Below, one piece after another: positions 21,684 through 34,073 of a stretch of DNA of 64,000 nt. A program made the position numbers and the translations under genes. The notes beneath the pieces are model-generated. The model ran no database searches and had not been told where the DNA came from. It saw nothing but the letters and a program-made list of their open reading frames with translations. Origin of the DNA: Macrophomina tecta (taxonomy: Eukaryota > Ascomycota > Dothideomycetes > Botryosphaeriales > Botryosphaeriaceae); contig JAKSGN010000035.1 of NCBI GenBank assembly GCA_024180945.1, forward strand, positions 1,798,001 to 1,862,000. Reading direction: 5' to 3'. Every line of letters starts with the position of its first letter. Positions within the stretch are counted from its first letter, which is position 1.

Positions 21684-24600
21684 ATGGCTCAAACGCCGGG
21701 CGAGAAGATGGCCATGAAGCTGGAGCTCCAAGATGGCAAGGCCTTCGAGGGCTTCAGCTTCGGTGCCCCCAGGAGCATTGCCGGCGAGCTTGTCTTCCAG
21801 ACCGGCATGGTGGGCTACCCCGAGTCCCTCACCGACCCTTCGTACCGTGGCCAGATCCTGGTCATTACCTATCCCATGGTTGGCAACTACGGCGTGCCAG
21901 ACCGCAAGGCTCGCGACCCCCTGCTGCCCGACCTGCCCGCCTACTTCGAGTCCGACGAGGCTCACATTGCCGGCCTCGTCGTCCTCTCCTACTCGGGCGA
22001 GAACTGGTCCAACCACCTCGCAACCAGCTCGCTCGGCGACTGGCTGAGGGAGCAGGGCATTCCCGCCATCTATGGCATCGACACCAGGGAATTGACCAAG
22101 ACCATCCGCCAGGAGGGTAGCATGCTTGGCCGCATGCTCATCGAGGCCCAGACCAATGGCAACGCCTCCAACGGCGACGTGGTCCAGGCCAATGGCACCC
22201 CCCGCACTGTTGTTTACGAAGAGATACCCTGGGTCAACCCCAACGAGAAGAACCTGGTCGCGGAAGGTGAGACAGCTCGACTGCACGCCCTCTCCCTTCT
22301 GTCTATCTCTTGTTTCTGACATCGAGCTACAGTATCCAGGAAAACGCCCGCCACGTACTACCCCGAGCCTTCGACCGCGCTGAAGCATCCGTCTGGCCGT
22401 AACGTGAAGATTCTCACAGTCGATGTCGGTCTGAAGTTCAATCAGCTCCGCTGCCTTGTGAAGCGGGGAGTGGAGGTGGAGGTGGTTCCATGGGACTACG
22501 ACTTCCCCCAGCTTGCTGGTAAGGAGTATGACGGTCTGTTCATCTCCAACGGCCCTGGTGACCCCGCCATGATGGAGGCCACTGTGAAGCACATTTCTGC
22601 TGCCCTGGAAGAAGCAAGGACACCCATCTTCGGTATCTGCTTGGGACACCAACTGCTTGCTCGTGCTTCTGGTGCTTCCACCAAGAAGCTCAAGTTTGGT
22701 AACCGCGGTGCCAACATTCCCTGCACGAGCTTGGTCTCGGGACGCTGCTACATTACTTCTCAGAACCACGGCTATGCCGTTGACGCATCCACTCTGAGCC
22801 CGGGATGGGAGGAGCTGTTCGTCAACGCCAACGACGGCACGAATGAGGGTATCCGCCACACCAGCCGTCCTTACTTCTCCGTCCAGTTCCATCCTGAGCA
22901 CGCTCCTGGTCCTCAGGATACCGAGTTCCTCTTTGACGTGTTCATCAACTCGGTCACCAAGGCTCTCGAGGACCCTAGCATCCTCACCAAGCCCGTGGAA
23001 TTCCCTGGGGGAAACATCGAGGAGAACAGGAAGCTCCACCCGCGCGTTGACGTCAAGAAGGTTCTTGTTCTTGGCAGTGGAGGTCTCAGCATTGGTCAGG
23101 CGGGCGAGTTCGACTACTCTGGCAGCCAGGCCATCAAGGCGCTCAAGGAGGAAGGTATCTACACCATCCTGATCAACCCCAACATCGCTACCATCCAGAC
23201 TTCCAAGGGTCTTGCGGACAAGGTCTACTTCCTGCCCGTCAATGCCGACTTCGTCCGCAAGGTCATCAAGCAAGAACGTCCCGACGCCATCTACTGCACA
23301 TTCGGTGGTCAAACCGCTCTGCAGGTCGGTATTCAGCTCAAGGATGAGTTTGAAGAGCTCGGTGTGAAGGTTCTTGGTACACCCATCGACACTATCATCA
23401 CCACCGAGGATCGTGAACTCTTCGCTCGTAGCATGGAGTCCATCGGTGAGAAGTGCGCCAAGTCTGCTTCTGCCAACTCAGTTGAGGAGGCCATGAGGGT
23501 CGTCAAGGACATCGGTTTCCCTGTGATTGTTCGCGCTGCGTACGCGCTTGGCGGCCTTGGCAGCGGGTTCGCTGAGGATGAGAAACAACTGCTTGATCTC
23601 TGCAACAAGGCCTTCGCCGCCAGCCCGCAGGTCCTGATCGAGCGCAGCATGAAGGGCTGGAAGGAGATTGAGTATGAAGTTGTCCGCGACGCTCATGACA
23701 ACTGCATCACCGTCTGCAACATGGAGAACTTCGATCCTCTCGGAATTCACACCGGTGACTCCATTGTCGTGGCTCCTTCCCAGACACTGTCGAATGAGGA
23801 CTACAACATGCTCCGCACAACCGCTGTGAACGTCATCAGGCATCTTGGTGTCGTCGGAGAGTGCAACATCCAGTACGCGCTCAACCCCGACTCCAAGGAC
23901 TACTGCATCATCGAAGTCAATGCCCGTCTGTCCCGTTCTTCGGCTTTGGCCTCCAAGGCCACTGGATACCCCTTGGCCTTCATCGCTGCTAAGCTTGGTC
24001 TCAACATTCCGCTCAACGAGATTCGCAACACCGTTACGAAGGTCACTTGCGCGTGCTTCGAGCCTTCGCTGGATTACTGCGTGGTCAAGATCCCTCGCTG
24101 GGACTTGAAGAAGTTTACCCGCGTCTCCACCCTCCTTGGCTCCTCCATGAAGAGTGTTGGTGAGGTCATGGCCATTGGCAAGACCTTTGAAGAGGCAATT
24201 CAAAAGGCCATTCGTGCCGTTGACATGCACAACACCGGCTTCAACGACACCCCCATGGCCCTCATGTCCATCGACCAGGAGCTTCAGACGCCTTCTGATC
24301 AGAGACTCTTCGCCATTGCCAATGCAATGCACTCTGGTTACACTGTCGATAAGATCTGGGAACTGACCAAGATCGACAAATGGTTCCTCAGGAAGCTGAA
24401 GGGCCTCAGCGACTTTGGCAAGCTCATGACTAGCTACAACCGGAAGAGCATCACACCGGACCTCTTCAGACAGGCGAAGGCACTCGGATTCTCTGACCGC
24501 CAGCTTGCCAGCTTCTGGAACTCCAACGAGCTTGCCGTCCGCCAGTCTCGCGTTGATTTCGGCATCTTCCCTTGGGTCAAGCAGATCGATACCGTTGCTG

Positions 24601-27319
24601 CCGAGTTCCCTGCCTTCACCAACTACCTCTACACCACCTACAACGGTGCTGCCCACGATATTGATTTCAATGATCGCGGCGTCATGGTTCTGGGTTCTGG
24701 TGTCTACCGCATCGGCTCTTCTGTCGAGTTCGATTGGTGCTCCGTCCGTGCCATCCGTACTTTGAGAGAAGCTGGCCACAAGACTGTTATGGTAAATTAC
24801 AACCCCGAGACCGTAAGCACAGATTACGATGAGGCGGACCGGCTGTACTTTGAGACGATCAATCTCGAAACGGTGCTGGACATCTACCATCTGGAGAGCT
24901 CCAGCGGGGTGATTATCTCCATGGGTGGACAGACGCCGAACAACATTGCGCTGCCTCTGCATCGCATGAACGTCAAGATCTTGGGCACTTCGCCCGAGAT
25001 GATCGATACGGCCGAGAACCGGTACAAGTTCTCGCGTATGCTTGATCGCATCGGAGTGGACCAGCCAGCGTGGAAGGAGCTGACCAGCGTCGAAGAGGCC
25101 GAGGAGTTTTGCGACAAGGTGTCGTACCCTGTGCTTGTGAGGCCGTCGTATGTCTTGTCGGGTGCTGCCATGAACACGGTTTACTCAAAGGCCGACCTTG
25201 AAAACTACCTGAACCAAGCCACTGAGGTTTCCCGGGACCACCCGGTGGTCATCACCAAGTACATTGAGAACGCCAAGGAAATTGAGATGGACGCAGTTGC
25301 CCGCAACGGTACCATGATCGGCCACTTTATTTCGGAGCACGTTGAAAATGCGGGTGTTCACTCTGGTGATGCCACTTTGATCTTGCCGCCGCAGGATCTT
25401 GATCCCGAGACGGTCCGGCGCATCGAGGATGCTACTCGCAAGATTGGAAACGCGCTCAACGTCACCGGTCCCTTCAACATCCAGTTCATCGCCAAGGACA
25501 ACGACATCAAGGTGATCGAGTGCAATGTCCGTGCATCTCGTTCCTTCCCCTTCGTTTCCAAGGTCATGGGTGTCGATCTGATCGAGATGGCCACAAAGGC
25601 TATGGCTGGATTGCCCGTCACCGAGTATCCTGAGGTCAACATCCCAGCAGACTACGTCGGTGTTAAAGTCCCGCAGTTCTCCTTCTCGAGGCTTTCTGGT
25701 GCGGATCCTGTGCTTGGTGTCGAAATGGCCTCCACTGGTGAGGTTGCTTGCTTCGGCCGCACCAAGTACGAAGCATACATCAAGGCTCTGATCTCCACTG
25801 GCTTCAAGCTGCCGAACAAGAACATCCTCTTGTCCATCGGTTCGTTCAAGGACAAACTGGAGATGCTGCCCTCTATTCAGCGCCTCCACCAGATGGGTTT
25901 CAATTTATTTGCTACGGCGGGTACCGCTGACTACATCCAAGAGCACGGCATTCCTTGCAAGTTCTTGGAAGTGTTGGGCGGCTCCGAGATTGAGGCTGAT
26001 CAGAAGCCCGAATACTCCCTTACTCAGCACTTGTCAAACAATCTCATTGACCTGTACATCAACCTGCCGTCGAGCAACCGCTTCCGCAGGCCCGCCAACT
26101 ACATGAGCAGAGGTTACAGGACTCGCCGTATGGCTGTCGACTATCAGACTCCGCTGGTTACCAACGTCAAGAACGCCAAGTTGTTGATCGAGGCGCTTGC
26201 ACGTCACTACGATCTCGAGATCAGCAAGGTTGACTACCAGAACTTCTCTGCCGAGCGTCGGGAGAGTCAGATTGTGTCGCACGGCCTCGGCAGGACGAAC
26301 GGCAACTTGACCCTGGGCCAGCTTCTTGCTAGGTCTCCTTTCAAGGGCAAGCACATCGTCTCTGTCAAGCAGGTTTCCCGCAGTGATCTGCACCTGCTGT
26401 TTACTGTTGCTCAGGAGATGCGTCTTGGCGCTCAGCGCCAGGGCGGTCTGGATATCCTCAAGGGCAGGGTGCTTTGCACCATGTTCTACGAGCCCTCTAC
26501 CAGGACATCTGCCTCCTTTGATGCGGCCATGAAGCGCCTGGGCGGTTCCGTTGTTGCCATCAGCGAGGCTCATTCCAGCACCAAGAAGGGGGAGACTCTC
26601 GGTGATACCATCCGCACCCTTGGCTGTTACGGTGATGCCATTGTCCTCCGCCACCCCGATGGTGAGTCTGTCCACGAGGCTGCCAAGGTTTCCAACGTCC
26701 CTATCATCAATGCTGGCAACGGTAGCCGTGAGCACCCGACTCAGGCCTTCCTCGATCTCTTCACAATCCGTGAAGAACTTGGTACCGTGAAGGGACTTAC
26801 CATCACCTTCGTGGGAGACCTCCTTTATGGCCGCCCAACGCACTCTCTCTGCGAGCTCCTCAAACACTACGACGACATCAAGATCCAGCTTGTGTCGCCT
26901 GAGACGCTACGCATGCCGGAGGAGATCCGGGAGGTCTTGCAGCGGCGCGGTCAGCTTCTCACGGAGAGTTTTGAGCTCACTCCGGAGATTGTTGCCCGCA
27001 GCGATGTCCTGTACTGCACTCGCGTGCAGAAGGAGCGCTTCCCCGACCTGGAGCACTATGAGCGCGTCAAGGACAGTTTTGTCGTTGACAACGCCGTCAT
27101 GAAGAACGCGAAGGAGAACATGATTGTGATGCACCCGCTGCCACGCAACAGGGAGATCCCGGAGGAAGTCGACACGGACCCGAGGGCGGCATACTTCAGA
27201 CAGGTGAGTGATGCCCCTGGCACGGTAGTTGAGAATAATTTGCTAACTGACTTTTCCGACAGATGAGATACGGTCTGTACACTCGCATGGCTTTGCTGGC
27301 TTTGGTGTTGGCTCCGTAA
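21684..27319 (+). CDS. URA2: Fused glutamine-dependent carbamoyl-phosphate synthetase / aspartate carbamoyltransferase without DHOase-like domain
   Basis: Exons 21684-22266, 22333-27203 and 27263-27319 (introns 66 and 59 nt) encode 1836 aa. The protein catalyses the first two steps of UMP synthesis. Domains: small subunit and glutaminase to about 400, with [10 protein letters not shown] and a later HPEH; CPSase from about 430 with two ATP-grasp halves; an MGS-like regulatory domain, about 1350-1495 ([27 protein letters not shown]); ATCase, about 1530-1836, with [12 protein letters not shown] for carbamoyl phosphate, [10 protein letters not shown] and MHPLPRN. Yeast Ura2 (2214 aa) and Aspergillus PyrABCN (about 2275 aa) carry an inactive dihydroorotase-like domain between MGS and ATCase. 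Here only about 35-40 residues separate them, all in one continuous exon, which explains the short length. The last exon supplies the conserved [14 protein letters not shown] end. UTP feedback inhibition is expected from the family. Confidence 0.95.
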
Positions 27320-28015
27320 ACTGTCGGTTCATAAAAGTTTTTCGTTTTTTTGCAGGTATTTCTGGGCGTTCGTTTGTGGATACAACGCATTTCATGGTCT
27401 TCCGAGCCAGCAAGCGTATAAAAAAGGGAATCAGGACGCGTATCTTCTTTGCCGCACATAGATTCGCGAATCGAAATCGGCGTTTTCTCTTTTCGTAGAA
27501 ATTAGAAAACGGGCTACAAGCAAGTGGGAGGAAAGCGTACTCGAATCGGGCCATTTGAGTACTATGTTATGACAATTGGGTATATCCGTGATGATAATGA
27601 TGCACTTGGTATGTGCGTCATCTGGATTCTGTATGTTTGTACGATGTATATGATGTACGTATATGTATTTGGTTGGGTGTTTGGGGGGAACGTATTTCAC
27701 TTTTTCCGTAGCGTAGTTTATCTGTATAGTAATGTGTATAGTATAATCCGTAATGCGTATTCAACATTCAAAGCCAAAAAAGACATTGTCGAAAGAGAGA
27801 CAAACGCCTGCTCTCCAGTTCGTGCCTTCACAGAGGTATTTCCGCCTTCTCCCAAACTCCGAGCTTCGAAAGCTGTCCCACTTTTATTTCTTCCACTGCT
27901 GGACTTCATCTCGCGCTCTAGTAGCCGACGCACCTGGACCAACCTATAGAAGCAAAAGAAGAGTCAGCACAATTCTCCCAAAAAAAAAAAGGTCAATGCC
28001 TTTTGAAGCAGTAAT
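27320..28015. other. Convergent intergenic region between URA2 and the R-SNARE
   Basis: Both flanking genes end here, so this holds two 3' untranslated regions. It is AT-rich, with TATGTA/TGTATA repeats around 27600-27750 that resemble fungal polyadenylation efficiency elements, and an A-tract at about 27980-27990. No coding sequence is seen. Confidence 0.5.
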
Positions 28016-28815
28016 TCACATACCGGGGAGCCCGCAGCCGAAGCCAACAAATAAATAGATCAAAAAGATGACCACAACGACGAGCAATACCATCAGCTTG
28101 ACGTTTTTCCACCACATACGCCTGCGCAGGCCCCTGCTCCTGACGCGGAAGTCGCGGGCGTTGCCGCCCAGGCGGTCCGTCTTGTCGACGAGCAGGTCGA
28201 TGCGCTCGCCGCGCTCGAGCACGCGCTCAATGTTCTCCGTCATGATCTCGCGCACGCCGGCGATCTCGGACTGCACGTTGCGGATGGCGTCGTTCTGGCC
28301 CTCCTCGCTGGCCCCCATGTCGATCATCAGGCGCTTGAGGGTGGCATTGAAGGCGGCGCAGCCATACGGCGGCAGCGAGGCGAAGTCGGTGCGCGACGCA
28401 TCGTACTCGGCCAGGAAGCGCTTCTTGATCTCGACCAGGAAGCCGAAGGGCACGCGCCGGCCGAGCGAGGACGAGGCGATGACTAGGTAGGACAGGCCGC
28501 CGGCCGAGGGCTGCGATGAGGGGTATTCCGAGGGCGCCGAGGCGATATAGTGGATTAGGTTTTGGCCGTGGGTGTAGGTGAGTTTTTGCGGGGTGGCGTG
28601 GGAGATCTTGGGGAGGATGAGCGAGGCGAGGGACGAGGTTTGGGAGGAGGCCGAGGCGGTGTGCTCGGTCAGGATGGTGCTGTTGTAGGCGATGCAGGCG
28701 CTGGAGGGAGGCAAGGTGGCTTGTTAGTATGGCGCTAGTTAGGAGGATTAGACGGGCGGGTGCGGAGGACGCGGGCGTACTAGAGCAGTGGTGTGCTGGT
28801 GGATGAAGACGCCAT
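28016..28815 (-). CDS. Longin R-SNARE of the VAMP7/Nyv1 type
   Basis: Two exons, 28815-28781 and 28701-1 i.e. starting at base 28700, to 28016, separated by an 80-nt intron, give 239 aa. The short first exon encodes MASSSTSTPLLY and joins in phase to ACIAYNSTILTEHT. A longin domain spans about 10-135. An R-SNARE helix follows (GVREIMTENIERVLERGERI, with the central Arg of the ionic zero layer in VLERGE), and then a single C-terminal membrane anchor (VLLVVVVIFLIYLFVGF) ends the protein. Such proteins sit on vacuole or late endosome membranes and pair with Q-SNAREs in fusion. A basic RSRGLRRRMWWKN stretch lies just before the anchor. It could be called Nyv1 or VAMP7; the longin fold and overall layout are clear. 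Confidence 0.9.
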
Positions 28816-30649
28816 GGTGTCGGGCTGATGAGAGCTGGCGCTCGTTGATGGAGTGACGGGCGGGTTGCTGCAGTGTTTCGCGATGCTCGTCTAGAAGTTG
28901 CAGGAGGAGGCGGAATCGTCGCTGGCTGGGTGGACGACGTGTGTGGCTGGGTCGTGTCGGGGAGGATGGTGTTGCTATTGGAAGCTTCCCTTGCCAGGCG
29001 TCGTCATCATCGCCACCGTCGCCTCTCCCACGTGCCGAGGCTTGGCAGCACCGCTCGCGCTAGTCGCAGATCCACTCCGCACTTCATCGCTCAACCCCGA
29101 GGCCTCACTTATCACCCACCGCAACCGCGAGCCTCATCACACGCATCGTACGATGCCAATGACTGCACGGTCCCGTATGTCAGCATCCCGCAAGGTACCT
29201 CGGCTCATGTACCTCGCGCGGACACGGCTCGCTGCATCCGCACACCCGCTAACCCTCCTCTGCCACCCCCCTCTGCCCTAAGGCCGATAAGGCCCGATTG
29301 CCGAGACGAATCGAGCAGCGCCCTCGACGGATGAAGCACGGCTTTTACTGGAGAACCCTTGCTACACATCGATGCTCTGCGATCCTTTGCAGGATCTTTT
29401 TTCGGGCTCATCAATGCGCCCGAGGGTGTACGTCAGAAACGAGGCAACCACTACTGCGTGCGCTGCTTTGAAACGCTGTGTGCCCGGGCCTGCAGCTGCT
29501 CTCTTGCCGTGTGTTGGTGAGACTGGTGCGCTTTGCTCGGAACTTCTGCGGAATCGTACCAAGCCGTCGTTTCTGCCTCCAACCCTGCCCAGAATGCGTG
29601 GCTGATGGGCTCAGCAAGCCGGTGTAGTCATCGTACTTCTGGCAGCTTCAGAGATTCTGTGTCGACGCGAGAGCGCGTCCCTTGCTGGCCAAAGAACTTC
29701 AGTCACTGCCAGGTAAGTAAAAGAAGACTTCGAACTAGCCGTGACATAGGCGGTCGTACGAGCCGCGGCTATGTATGTCTGTCGACCCGTGTTTGGGCAT
29801 TGCTTTAGCTCTGCTGAAGAACCCCCTGCTGCAACAACACCGGCTGTGCTGTGATTGAGATGACGCTGCTGAAAGCTGCTTCACGATACAATTTAGCTCC
29901 AATTCGCATGTAAGCCTTCTTTTTAGATTCAACACAAGGCCCAGACACGGCCGGCCACGCACCCGTGCTTCCGCACCTATGGCATGTCTACAGCCTCAAA
30001 TTTGTGCATTAGCTTCCGCTGGGTGTTCGTCTGGGCTAGACTGCCTGCGTTGCGGCTACTAGGGTAGGGGCCAACTTAAGGACTTTAACGTGGACGCTAG
30101 CCAGGGGTCCCTAGCACATCACTCCTCTCTCCCCACGTGCGCTTGGCATCCTTCTAACCCCCTCTCCGTTAAGTCTGCCGATGGCGCTGCTCTTACTCGC
30201 TCGCCTCACTGTTTCTCTGACCGTTCGAATCCAGGATTGTCATTGCGGAATCGTTGTTCGGATCACCTGTTCCCCAAAGCTTATGTGGATCTTCACCAGG
30301 CAGTTTCTCCGTTTCTCCGCTTAATGTGTATACGATGGTTGCTATGTCTCTCTGCCGACCGTTCTGCACCATCCTTGGTGGCCAAGTGTTCTTATACGCT
30401 ATGTCCTCCCGCGTCTTTGACTTTCACTTGTGCTACTCCCGCCGGCGGTCCATTCGCAACGAAGGGTGCTACTGTGTCTCAAGTCTAGGACAGCTCACAG
30501 GTTTGATATCGCCATTCACTTGGCCAGCAAGTGATCCTTTCTTCGCCTCTCCACTTCCTATCCCCCTCTCACTAAAAGCCTCGCAATCTTCCTTCCAACA
30601 AGGAAGCCGGACAAAGTATCCACTCGGTATTTTGTATTTCCTTATTCCA
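28816..30649. other. Long divergent intergenic region
   Basis: 1.8 kb between the R-SNARE gene (leftward) and the PTH11-like gene (rightward). Frames here are short and lack family motifs. A GTTCGAATCC string at about 30223 looks like a tRNA T-loop but has no matching stem or acceptor arm. No gene is called. Confidence 0.45.
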
Positions 30650-32304
30650 ATGTCATCTTTGGTTGGCGATCTGAGACCCGAGTCGTGGCCCGAACCCAAC
30701 TACGTCAACCCAAAGACTCGTACATCCCTCGTGTGGGGCCTCGTGATCTCAGGGGCTGGGCTGTCAATTATTTTCACTGCCGGCAGGCTGTTTGCAAAGG
30801 CAAAACGTAGCAATAAAGGCGCTCTTGGGGCTGACGATTGGCTCATGACACTTTCTACAGTTCGTACATCACGGACTGCCTTCTTCAATACATCAATCAC
30901 TAACGGTCTTTTACAGGTCATGATGCTTGGTGTAAATGTGCTCGGTTGCGTCTCAACTACCGTGGGCTCGGGATATCATACATGGGATGTAAGGCCAGAA
31001 TGGCCTATCACATGGGGAAAGGTTAGGTTCCAGTGTGTGTAGAATCCCCTCGAATATCCAAGCTATTCAATCACCTGCCCTTGCTGCGACCATGTTCTGC
31101 AATTCTCTGTATTCTCCGATTTTCCTGGATTCTGCAATGCTGATACACCTCGATAGATTGACCTCGCAACATATGGTCAGTGACTCAAAGGTTATCCTAG
31201 ATCCTTCTTGCTCACATTAAACAGCTTTGTTCATTCCAAGTGTTTCTATTACGAAGAGTGAGCAACGCCGAGATTAACTACCAGTATCATTCGCTGACTA
31301 CTTCAGTCTCGTTATGCGTCTCTTACCTGAAACTGTTCCCATCACGTACGAACCAATGGTTTTGCTACATAACCATCACCTTCCACACTCTCTGGTCCCT
31401 CACCTTCATCTTCCTTATGATGTTCGCATGCCGGTATGCTATCTTTCGCTCTTAAACAAACCCCCTTCTTTTCATTCCTCTCCACTAGTACACTAACACG
31501 CCCCATCTACGACGCTACAGACCCATCTCCGGCTTCTGGGACCCCAACCTCCCGCACGCCAAGTGCCTGCACATCAAAGCGCTCCTCATCCTTACCGGCG
31601 CCCTCAACTCCGTCACAGACTTCGCTGTCTTCCTGTGGCCGGTCAAGACGCTCTGGCAGATCCAGCTGCCACTGCTGCACCGCGTCTCGCTCGTCGTAGC
31701 CTTCGGCATCGGCTGCCTCGTCTGCGTCGCAGGCGTTATGCGCGCCTGGTACATGGAGGTCTACTTCGCCTCTGACGACCCCTACTGGAAGGCCGCCGTG
31801 CTGTGGGTCATCGTGAGCGTCGAGGGGAACTTTGGCATCGTGTGTGGGTGCCTGCCCACGCTGAAACCGCTCGCGAAGATGCTGTTCCCTAAGTTCTTCG
31901 CAAGTAGGAGTGACTTGGCCGCGCAGGATAAGTCGATCGAGCTTGCCGAGAGGGATGACAGCGTGAATTATGAAGAGGGGGGAGAGGCGGTGGCGGGGTT
32001 TCCGTTTGGAAATATCAGTAATCCGGGGAGGGATCGGAACGGGACTGTGAGTGAGGTGGAAATCGAGCAGGTAGAGCCGCGTGCAGATATACAGGGGAGG
32101 AGGATAAGAAGAGATGATGAGGTGTGGGCGGAAGTAGACACAACATTGCCAGCGGGTGGCTTCAAGGTATTACAGACGATGGCCTTACATGGTAGCAGGC
32201 GAAATTCAACGCAGTTGGCCGCTTCGACTGGGTCGATGGAGGACGACAGTAATAGCGAGAACTACATATTAAGGCTCTGGACGGGTTGGTCGAAAGAATG
32301 TTAA
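30650..32304 (+). CDS. PTH11-like seven-transmembrane (fungal rhodopsin-domain) protein
   Basis: Six exons, 30650-30859, 30917-31021, 31157-31175, 31225-31257, 31307-31433 and 31521-32304, encode 425 aa. All five introns are GT-AG (57, 135, 49, 49 and 87 nt) and each join restores the family pattern, for example IDLATYALFIPSVSITKISL across three small exons. Seven hydrophobic segments are expected: SLVWGLVISGAGLSIIFTAG first, the QCRPISYFWD-like motif appearing here as ACRPISGFWDPNLPHAKCLH, then two late helices ending near VIVSVEGNFGIVCGCLPTLKP. These are the hallmarks of PF20684-type proteins, which include the Magnaporthe surface receptor Pth11. The cytosolic tail of about 150 residues is acidic and disordered. 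There is no extracellular CFEM domain. The ligand is unknown. Two exons of 19 and 33 nt make this model easy to mispredict. Confidence 0.85.
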
Positions 32305-32783
32305 TGAAATTGCATTATAATGATTCGTAATTCGTCAATCTCAAAAGCATCTATAGGAAGATCCGTATTATGCATTGAACTCTGGTCCATTGTCGAAGTT
32401 TGTTGAGTAGGGGATGTAGGAAGTAGCGCACTCAACTATGGCGCAAGCATGGTTGGGAGGCTTCCGACGAATTATCTCGGACAATATAAAAAGAAAAGCA
32501 TGCTTAACAAGAGCATATCCGATCCCCGGGCAGAGGTAAGCGGGCTTTGCTATGTAAAGCCGGCTGCAAGGTGACCTGGGCCCGTCGCTCACGAGGTTAT
32601 ACAGCCCGAATGGCGCCCCTCCATTGATTCTGGAGTCGACTGCGAGCTTTATAACAGCTGTTTCCCCCCCTCCGAGGTTCTTGGTAAAATTCAGATCTCA
32701 ACAACCACCGCTTCAAGAAACTGTGTCCATACGACATGCCTTCATATTTCTCGGGAAGTGGAGATGAGGGCAGTCCGCCATAT
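32305..32783. other. Convergent intergenic region
   Basis: 3' flanks of the PTH11-like gene and the endogalactanase gene. Nothing else is recognised. Confidence 0.5.
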
Positions 32784-34073
32784 CTATGCAAACATGTTCA
32801 CCGACGATCTCGCCGTGGCGCTGGTCTTCGGCCAGTTGTCCCAGCTGACGTCGAACAGGATGTTGTCATCGCAGTCACTCCCCAGCGCCGTGTTATTGAT
32901 GAAGCCTGGCTCCCAGTAGAAGATACCCGCACCCAATCCATCAGGCACATTGTTCAACACATCCATTATCGCACCCACCCAATCGCTCTGGCCCTGAGCC
33001 GAAACCGCGAAATCGGCAGAAAGATCAACGTCCGAGCAGCTCGTCGGCCAGTCCGTCTCAGCGACGTACAGCGGCTTGTTGTACGTGCTTGCCAGGGTGT
33101 TGAAGCTGCTCTGCAGCGCGGAAGTGGTGGCCTTTATGTCGAAGAAGGGGTAGAAGGAGAAGCCGAAGACGTCGACCATGTCCTGGGTGACGGTGCCTTC
33201 ATCGAACAAGCCCTTGAACCACCACGTCATGGTAGCTTCGTCCCACCCGTTGTTCAGGTGAATCATGACCTGCGGCTTGGTCACGCCCGCGGCGACGGCA
33301 TCGTCGACGCCCGCACGCGCCGCCGCCCACAGCTTCGCGAAGCCCGAGAAGTCGTTGTTCGAGATCTCGCCCGAGGGGAACAGCATGCCCTTGATGATCT
33401 CGTTGCCGATCGACAGGATGTCAAGCGTGACGCCACCGTCTGAGAAGGACTGGAGCGTCGATTTGACGTAAGAGCGCACAGAGCCGGCGAGGTCGGAGGT
33501 GTCGAAGGAGGCTGGGGTGGCTTGGTTGGACGGGTCTGCCCAGGTGTCGCTGAGGTGCAAGTCCAGGTAGATCTTGTAGCCGGCGCTGGAAAAGCGCTTC
33601 GCAAGGTCGAGAGTGTAGTCGAGGCCGTAGGCATCTCCGGTCCAGAGTCTTGAACACACGTCAATCAGTCCTTGCTTTGTGATGAGTGCATGCCTGGTTG
33701 AGTAGAAGGAGCAAAGGGGTCCATTGTCCAAGATAACAAACGCCCTTCTCGCGTGCAAGCAGGAAGATGCACCATGGCATGAGATCATACATGAGGATAC
33801 GCTCCTATTGCTTGTGCGTGGCCGTCGTCTTGGAGCAAAATGTGCGAAGAGAGCGATGCAAGGAACTCACCTTAGCCTGACGCTGTCCATACCACCAGCT
33901 CCAAGGATCTCCTCAATTGTGCTAGCAGAACCAGACTCGGAAAGCCAGGTAGCGCCCTGATCCGTCTCCATATATCCAGCGGACGACAGATCATGGCCCT
34001 TGGAAAGGGCGGCAACACCATGGATCGTGGATGCCAGCAAGGATATCGAGCTGATGAGGTTCTTCGACAGCAT
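32784..34073 (-). CDS. Secreted arabinogalactan endo-beta-1,4-galactanase, GH53
   Basis: Exons 34073-33871 and 33648-32784 encode 355 aa. A signal peptide covers about 1-22 (hydrophobic ISSISLLASTIHGVAA). The (beta/alpha)8 barrel shows KGHDLSS, MDSVRLRLW across the exon junction, YKIYLDLHLSDTWADP, and the acid/base Glu at about 151 in SIGNEIIKG. HLNNGWD, FGFSFYPFF and the nucleophile Glu at about 266 in YVAETDWP follow. GH53 enzymes cut beta-1,4-galactan side chains of pectin outside the cell, which suits a plant-associated or saprotrophic fungus. The intron is 222 nt, long for this window, though the splice gives a continuous family sequence; a second small intron inside it cannot be excluded. 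Length is normal for the family, and no carbohydrate-binding module is attached. Confidence 0.9.

Noticed and set aside
21672..24962. Long minus-strand frames of 546 and 494 codons
   Set aside because: They are antisense to the URA2 coding exon and arise from its codon bias; the plus strand encodes conserved CPSase motifs throughout.
30190..30260. A tRNA-like GTTCGAATCC string
   Set aside because: The flanking bases do not form a T-stem, and no anticodon arm or acceptor stem can be folded around it.
33649..33870. Unspliced continuation of the endogalactanase frame into its intron
   Set aside because: The extra residues do not match GH53, while splicing 33871 to 33648 joins MDSVRLR directly to LWTGDAYG as expected.
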